Shown here: piece by piece, positions 44,968 to 51,467 of the stretch | Layout: every line of letters begins with the position of its first letter | Numbering within the stretch: position 1 is the stretch's first letter | Source: Rhodospirillales bacterium | GTDB taxonomy: Bacteria; Pseudomonadota; Alphaproteobacteria; Rhodospirillales; Casp-alpha2 | DNA length: 51,467 nucleotides | NCBI GenBank assembly: GCA_013204265.1 | Contig: JABMOG010000110.1 | Coordinates: 1-51,467, forward strand | Direction: 5' to 3' | Made by a program: the position numbers and the translations under genes | The notes under the pieces: generated by a model | Seen by the model: only the letters and a program-made list of their open reading frames with translations | Told to the model about the DNA's origin: nothing | Databases searched by the model: none

Positions 44968-47376
44968 TTAGCGGACCCGTGGTTGCGGCGTCAGCAGCAA
45001 GGTGGACTCACTGGAATTTTTCAAGGCGGCCAGGGTTTGTCCCATGCGCCGGTATAGACCGTTGCGCCAATCCTCCATCAAGTCCCGATAATGGCTGGAG
45101 TACGGATTGCCCGATTGCCCGGTGGCGATGATGAAGCGTGACCGGCGCAGGTCTTCGAGGTCATAAACAGCACGGAAACCGGCGCCGTGGACGTTTTCAA
45201 ACGGCCTTTGCGCGTTGTTGATGTGCATCGCCCCGCGCCCGATGGTGTAATTACCGCCATCGGAGGGAATTTCCAGGTCGACAATGCGGTTAAGCAATGG
45301 CACCGATGACAAAACCTTATGGGAAAACCGGGCCATGTGAACGCCCCCCCAGTTCCACAGCGCCATGTCCTTGCCGTACTTGGCCGTGAGTGTGTCGAGC
45401 GCTTGTTTGAGCGCGAACCGGATGCGGTCAGGGCAATCTTCAGGCTCAGGCGTATTGATGTTATCGCACCACCCTTTGTGCCGGGTCAGTACGGAGACAA
45501 TGAACTGCGGCCGCAGGGTCAAGTAGTCGTTAAAAAGTTCACCAAGTTCGTCGGCGTAAACGGCCCGGTTCAATTCAAGAAGCCAGGCCGTAAAGATTAG
45601 TGCCTGGGGTCCCTGGCGCGACATTTGAGCATTCCATTTTTCCAGTATGGCAAGCGCCCGGCGACCGAATTCATTATCCGGCTCGATGTCACGCATCAAG
45701 GGCAACAATTGCTTGGCCATTTCCGACACAGTGTCCTGCTGAATTTTGCCGGTGGCGTGAACCGACTGGGGCTTTGCGTCAATCAAATCCAAAATTCGCC
45801 GCGCCCGATACCCCGGAGCCCAGTCGAAGGATAAAAAGTAAGGGTAGTCCTTGTCTGTGATCGCGTTGTTGGAATTGACGATACGCCCGGACGGAGGATT
45901 CAAAACGCGCGGCAATTCATCGAACGGCACATAGCCGGTCCAGTCGGTCTCGCCATCCCAGCCCGGGCTCGGAACCAGGCCCCATCCTCCCTTGCGAATT
46001 GGCACCAGCCCCGGTGCCATGAAGCCAATGTCTCCTTTGGTGTCGGCGAACAGGAAATTGCTTTGCGGAGCTTGGAAACCCTTCAGCGCAGTCACGAACT
46101 GTTCCCAGTTTTTCGCCCGGTTGATCTGGTAAAAGGTATCCGCAGTCAAATTTTCGGGCTCCAGATAGGTAGCCGACAACGCCATAACCGCGCCTTTACC
46201 GGCGCTATTTGCGGCTGTGTCCAAAATGTCCGAAATAATCGGCCCGTGTTGGGATTCCCGCACGTTAAGGTGCACAGCAGGCCCGCCTTTGACGGCGATA
46301 GTTTCGCTGCGAGTCACAAAATCCTTCCACCCGTCAGGGGTTTTGTATTTTTTGCCGGTTTCGTCTAGCTGCTCCACGAATAAGTCCGTCTGGTCGCTTT
46401 GGGTGCTGGTCATGCCCCAGGCAATGGTCCCGTTATGGCCCAGAATGGTAAACGGAACGCCGGGCACGGTGGCGCCGATGACGGTAAGGTTCGGTGCTTC
46501 AATACGAGCCAGATACCACAGGATTGGTGCACCGAAGGCGAGGTGTGGATCATTGGCCAGAATGGCACCGCGATTGAGGGTGTGTTTGTTGGCGATGACC
46601 CAGGCATTGGACGCCCCCCGAGGCATTCCGCTCGGCCACGGCGCGAGGGCGGTCATCTTTTGCAGGTCCATGTCGCCGATCAAGGCGGCGGTTTTCTGTC
46701 TCACTTTTTCCAGCGTCCTTGGCATATCTTCGGGATAGATCGGCCACAATTCACCGACCTGTTGGGGCGAAAGTTTGCGGGCCAAACGGGCGCGCAGAAG
46801 TTCGTCGCGCCAGTTGAGCCCGAGCCAGGATGCCATGATTTTTCCCCAGACCAGGGAATCTGCAGGCCGCCAGGGTTCGGGTTTAAAACGAAAAAAAGCG
46901 AATTCCGGCGCCGGGACACCCCAAGGCAGACTCTGGCTTTGTTTGATCCGGGCATTAACGCCGGCGGCGTATACTACCAGCGCCTGACGGGTGGCCGGCG
47001 GCAGTTGGGCGACCTCTTTTTCAGCAAGGCGGTATAGGCCTAAGGTGCGCATCCATTTGTCCGACGCCAGCGCACGATCCCCGAAAATTTCCGACAGGCG
47101 CCCGGCGCCGAAACGGCGCATCATTTCCATCTGCCAGAATCGGTCCTGGGCATGAACATAACCAAGCGCGAAATAAGCGTCGTTGGCGGATTTTGCAAAA
47201 ATATTAGGGATGCCGTCCTTGTTGCGCTGAATATCGACCGGGGTTTCGAGAACCGGCACCTCGACCGTTTCGGCAACGCCGGGCAGGGTGGTTTGCAACC
47301 AACCCCATGTTCCGCCAGCGGCCAACGCCGTGATCAGAAAAAATCCCAGCAAGGAATACAGGATAAAACGCATCAT
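44968..47376 (-). CDS. Penicillin acylase family protein
   Basis: DIQRNKDGIPNIFAKSANDAYFALGYVHAQDRFWQMEMMRRFGAGRLSEIFG; GASNAWVIANKHT nucleophile region; FTILGHNGTIAWGMT. Confidence 0.95.
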   Translation of the reverse strand: MMRFILYSLLGFFLITALAAGGTWGWLQTTLPGVAETVEVPVLETPVDIQRNKDGIPNIFAKSANDAYFALGYVHAQDRFWQMEMMRRFGAGRLSEIFGDRALASDKWMRTLGLYRLAEKEVAQLPPATRQALVVYAAGVNARIKQSQSLPWGVPAPEFAFFRFKPEPWRPADSLVWGKIMASWLGLNWRDELLRARLARKLSPQQVGELWPIYPEDMPRTLEKVRQKTAALIGDMDLQKMTALAPWPSGMPRGASNAWVIANKHTLNRGAILANDPHLAFGAPILWYLARIEAPNLTVIGATVPGVPFTILGHNGTIAWGMTSTQSDQTDLFVEQLDETGKKYKTPDGWKDFVTRSETIAVKGGPAVHLNVRESQHGPIISDILDTAANSAGKGAVMALSATYLEPENLTADTFYQINRAKNWEQFVTALKGFQAPQSNFLFADTKGDIGFMAPGLVPIRKGGWGLVPSPGWDGETDWTGYVPFDELPRVLNPPSGRIVNSNNAITDKDYPYFLSFDWAPGYRARRILDLIDAKPQSVHATGKIQQDTVSEMAKQLLPLMRDIEPDNEFGRRALAILEKWNAQMSRQGPQALIFTAWLLELNRAVYADELGELFNDYLTLRPQFIVSVLTRHKGWCDNINTPEPEDCPDRIRFALKQALDTLTAKYGKDMALWNWGGVHMARFSHKVLSSVPLLNRIVDLEIPSDGGNYTIGRGAMHINNAQRPFENVHGAGFRAVYDLEDLRRSRFIIATGQSGNPYSSHYRDLMEDWRNGLYRRMGQTLAALKNSSESTLLLTPQPRVR

Positions 47377-47529
47377 TCCAAAACCCCAACCATCTTTTTG
47401 TCCGCTTCCGCAAACCGGCCTTCCAAGGATACGGTTGCCGCCTTCGGCGTTGTTCCTTTATAAGGGGGCAGGCGGCTTTCAGACACGCTTTTTCCTGATT
47501 CATAATAATAGACAAGGCTTTTAACATCG

Positions 47530-48747
47530 ATGACTGGTCCTTTGCATGGCTTGAGAGTATTCGATCTGACCCGGATTCTTGCCGGTCCCACCTGCACGCA
47601 AATTCTTGGCGATCTCGGTGCCGACATCATCAAGGTTGAACAAACCGGCAGCGGCGATGATACGCGCCGTTTCGCGCCTCCCTTCATCAAGGACCAAAAC
47701 GGCGACGATACCGCCGAGAGCGCCTATTTTTGCGGCGCCAACCGCAACAAGCGGTCGATAACACTCAACATCGCCGATGCGGAAGGCCAGGACCTGGCCC
47801 GCAGGCTGATCGCGTGTTCGGATGTGATGGTGGAAAACTTCAAGTTCGGAGGCTTGGCTAAATACGGGTTGTCTTATGATCAGTTGAAAGACGAAAATCC
47901 GGGCTTGGTATACTGTTCGATTACCGGTTTCGGCCATACCGGCCCCTATGCCGAGCGGCCCGGGTATGATGTGCTGATTCAGGCCATGGGCGGATTCATG
48001 AGCATTACCGGTGAGCCGGACGGAGAACCCCAAAAAGCCGGAATTCCCATTGCCGACCTGATGGCCGGCATGTATGCATCTGTCGCCATCAACGCCGCCC
48101 TCAGGCACCGCGAAAAAACCGGCGAAGGCCAGCACATTGATATCGGTATGCTCGACACCATGGCGGCGACGCTGTCGATCATGGGGTCGAATTTCCTGTC
48201 GACCGGGAAAGCCCCGCCACGGCTCGGCAATGCGCACCCCAATATCGTGCCGTATCAGGTTTTCGCCACCGCCGACGGCAGCATGGTGCTGGCCGCCGCC
48301 AACGATGCTCAATACCAGCGTTTCTGCGAATTCGCGGGTGTGCCCGAACTGGCCGTCGATGAAAATTACAAAACCAACGAGAAGCGGGTCCTTAACCGTA
48401 AGGAACTGGTTGAAAAACTACAGGCCGTGATTACTCAAAAGCCAACCCGTCACTGGACCGAGGGCCTAGAAAAGGTCAACGTCACCTGTGGTCCCATCAA
48501 CACCATCGACCAGGTGTTCGCCGACCCCCAGGTACAGGCCCGCGGCATGGAGATCGAAATGCCTCATGCTGCGACCGGCAACGCCCCGGTACACTTGATT
48601 GGCAGCCCCATCCGGATGTCGAAAACCGGCTCCGAATACCGCCATTCGCCGCCGATGTTGGGCGAACACACGGATGAGGTTTTGCACGAACTTCTGGGCA
48701 TTGATGCGGATGCCATTGCCGCATTGCGCGAACGGGGTGTGGTCTGA
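47530..48747 (+). CDS. CaiB/BaiF family CoA-transferase
   Basis: GPLHGLRVFDLTRILAGPTCTQILGDLGADIIKVEQ, YCSITGFGHTGPYAERPGYDVLIQAMGG. Confidence 0.96.
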   Translation: MTGPLHGLRVFDLTRILAGPTCTQILGDLGADIIKVEQTGSGDDTRRFAPPFIKDQNGDDTAESAYFCGANRNKRSITLNIADAEGQDLARRLIACSDVMVENFKFGGLAKYGLSYDQLKDENPGLVYCSITGFGHTGPYAERPGYDVLIQAMGGFMSITGEPDGEPQKAGIPIADLMAGMYASVAINAALRHREKTGEGQHIDIGMLDTMAATLSIMGSNFLSTGKAPPRLGNAHPNIVPYQVFATADGSMVLAAANDAQYQRFCEFAGVPELAVDENYKTNEKRVLNRKELVEKLQAVITQKPTRHWTEGLEKVNVTCGPINTIDQVFADPQVQARGMEIEMPHAATGNAPVHLIGSPIRMSKTGSEYRHSPPMLGEHTDEVLHELLGIDADAIAALRERGVV

Positions 48748-48895
48748 AACCTGTTTTTGGCCTCAGGCCTCAGTACAAAACGTCATACGTAGACGCATTT
48801 CAGACATACTGACGAAACAATCCAACGATAAATTTAGCATCGTCGAGATTGTAATGATTGCGTTCGACAGTTAATGAATGCGGGAGAGACTACTA

Positions 48896-49411
48896 ATGAC
48901 TGATGCCCTTATGGAAATGGAAACGGAAACAGAAATCGTGGCCGAAGAACAACAGAATCTGACCACCCATCCAGGCGAAGATCTTGAGGACTACGTTACC
49001 TTTACCATCGGCGACCAGATGTTCGGCATTCCCGTGCTCAGGGTTCAGGATATCCTGACTCCGAACCAGATAGCGCCGATCCCGCTCGCGCCCAAGGAAG
49101 TCCGGGGTTCGATTAACTTACGCGGACGCATCGTTACCGTTATCGACGTCCGGGTGCGCCTGGGGCTGCCGCCACGCAAAGACGTCGGCGGTAAAAGCAT
49201 GGGCGTCACCGTTGAGCAGAACCACGATCTTTACACGTTGCTGGTCGACGAAATCGGCGACGTTACTGGGTTGTCGACGAAATTATACGAAAAAAATCCC
49301 GGCACCCTGGACGCCAAATGGCGGGAATTTTGCAACGGTGTGTTCCGCCTCGACAAACAGCTGATGGTGGTTCTCGATATCGACAGCCTGCTGGATTTGG
49401 GCCACAAATAA
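48896..49411 (+). CDS. cheW: Chemotaxis protein CheW
   Basis: DYVTFTIGDQMFGIPVLRVQDILTPNQIAPIPLAPKEVRGSINLRGRIVTVIDVRVRLGL. Confidence 0.95.
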   Translation: MTDALMEMETETEIVAEEQQNLTTHPGEDLEDYVTFTIGDQMFGIPVLRVQDILTPNQIAPIPLAPKEVRGSINLRGRIVTVIDVRVRLGLPPRKDVGGKSMGVTVEQNHDLYTLLVDEIGDVTGLSTKLYEKNPGTLDAKWREFCNGVFRLDKQLMVVLDIDSLLDLGHK

Positions 49412-49419
49412 CTTAGGTT

Positions 49420-50478
<1,059 letters not shown>

Positions 50479-50561
50479 CTATTTCAAAAATGCTCTGCCC
50501 GGAGAGTAAATGCCTGGAATCCGGGTTTCAAGGTCTTTGACCTGACACTCAAAATAGCTTA

Positions 50562-50575
50562 CGTTTACGTAAACG
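50562..50575. promoter_or_regulatory. Perfect palindrome CGTTTACGTAAACG upstream of icmF; candidate operator
   Basis: Read directly: agcttaCGTTTACGTAAACGgaaa; about 65 nt upstream of the GTG start. Confidence 0.55.
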
Positions 50576-50639
50576 GAAAGCGTTTTTCGGCAAGCTCGAC
50601 ATTTGCCGTCGTTAACTGCCACCAATAGGAGTCTGAGCC

Positions 50640-51467
50640 GTGCCCCGTCAACCTGCCCCGGACGAACCTGTTGCTGTTGCAAGCCGTAAAAAAAAGCAAA
50701 AACGAGCCACAAAATCCCGAGTTTCGCCGCGCCCCTCCGGTAAAACGGTACATCCACCGGTCCGTTTCGTTACCGCCGCCAGCCTGTTTGACGGCCACGA
50801 CGCCGCCATCAACATCATGCGCCGTATCCTGCAAGGTGCCGGGGCCGAAGTAATCCACCTGGGGCACAACAGGTCCGTCGACGAGATCGTCACCGCCGCC
50901 ATCCAGGAGGACGTCCAGGGTATTGCCGTCAGTTCCTATCAGGGCGGGCATGTCGAATTCTTCAAATACATGATTGACCTGCTGGCTACCCGCGGTCGCC
51001 CGGAAATCAAGGTTTTCGGCGGCGGCGGCGGGGTCATAACGCCGGCCGAAATCCATGAGTTGACTGAATACGGGATATGCCGCATCTACACCCCCAATGA
51101 CGGTCGAAAAATGGGCCTCGATGGCATGATCCAGGAGATGATGGATCTGGCCGGTGCGGCACCCTCCGGAAAACACCTTAGCCCTGACCTGGAGGGGCTG
51201 AAAAAGGCTGATAATGCCGAACTGGCACGATTTATTACGGCGCTGGAGCTAGGCGTGCTGCCGAAAAGCCGCTTTGAGGCCATTCGCGCGCTGGCCACTA
51301 AAAGGGCCGAGGACGGAACACTCGCCCCGGTTCTCGGAATCACCGGCACCGGGGGGGCTGGAAAATCATCCCTGACCGACGAGTTGATCCTGCGCTTCCG
51401 GCTTTTTAGTGATGAGCCAAAAATCGCCGTCATTGCCATCGACCCATCGCGGCGGCGAAGCGGCGGC
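50640..51467 (+). CDS. icmF: Fused isobutyryl-CoA mutase-type protein: B12-binding domain plus G-protein chaperone domain (3' end outside window)
   Basis: Manual translation from GTG 50640: ...RFVTAASLFDGHDAAINIMRRILQGAGAEVIHLGHNRSVDEIV...KVFGGGGGVITPAEIHEL...GVLPKSRFEAIRALATKR...VLGITGTGGAGKSSLTDELILRF...; absent from the ORF track because it runs off the window. Confidence 0.88.
   Translation, partial: MPRQPAPDEPVAVASRKKKQKRATKSRVSPRPSGKTVHPPVRFVTAASLFDGHDAAINIMRRILQGAGAEVIHLGHNRSVDEIVTAAIQEDVQGIAVSSYQGGHVEFFKYMIDLLATRGRPEIKVFGGGGGVITPAEIHELTEYGICRIYTPNDGRKMGLDGMIQEMMDLAGAAPSGKHLSPDLEGLKKADNAELARFITALELGVLPKSRFEAIRALATKRAEDGTLAPVLGITGTGGAGKSSLTDELILRFRLFSDEPKIAVIAIDPSRRRSGG

Overview
The window is a contiguous chromosomal segment from a high-GC alphaproteobacterium, probably Rhodospirillales-like judging by gene content and order. 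It is almost entirely protein-coding, and I saw no rRNA, tRNA, CRISPR array or recognisable transposase/integrase. The housekeeping backbone is: lpdA(3' end)-GNAT-lipA-ratA/coq10; cinA/pgpA; M23 peptidase-bactofilin; SLT-dapA-smpB; folK, rpoZ-spoT-DUF2062-pdxJ-acpS-lepB-rnc-era; recO, cspA, parC; bpt, motAB, ilvA-like, penicillin acylase, CaiB, cheW, hemB, and the 5' end of icmF. The most interesting region is a co-directional three-gene cassette (about 30.1-33.4 kb) lying between era and recO. It encodes a MauG/CCP-type dihaem peroxidase homologue whose first haem motif is WASCH instead of CxxCH, a small exported TPR protein, and a class III adenylate cyclase with an SDH-cytochrome-b-like membrane anchor and a built-in [2Fe-2S] ferredoxin domain. 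This looks like a candidate redox/peroxide-to-cAMP signalling module. Other observations: (i) a polyamine operon (ODC-type decarboxylase / deoxyhypusine-synthase-like / agmatinase-like) with a perfect 13-bp inverted repeat early in the first ORF and an overlapping mini-ORF at its start; (ii) a duplicated smpB 3' end flanking a DUF1330/TetR pair, which suggests a small insertion; (iii) an in-frame 102-bp tandem repeat in the MotB C-terminus; (iv) a 14-bp palindrome upstream of icmF resembling a LiuR-type operator. All calls come from reading the sequence; no database search was run.
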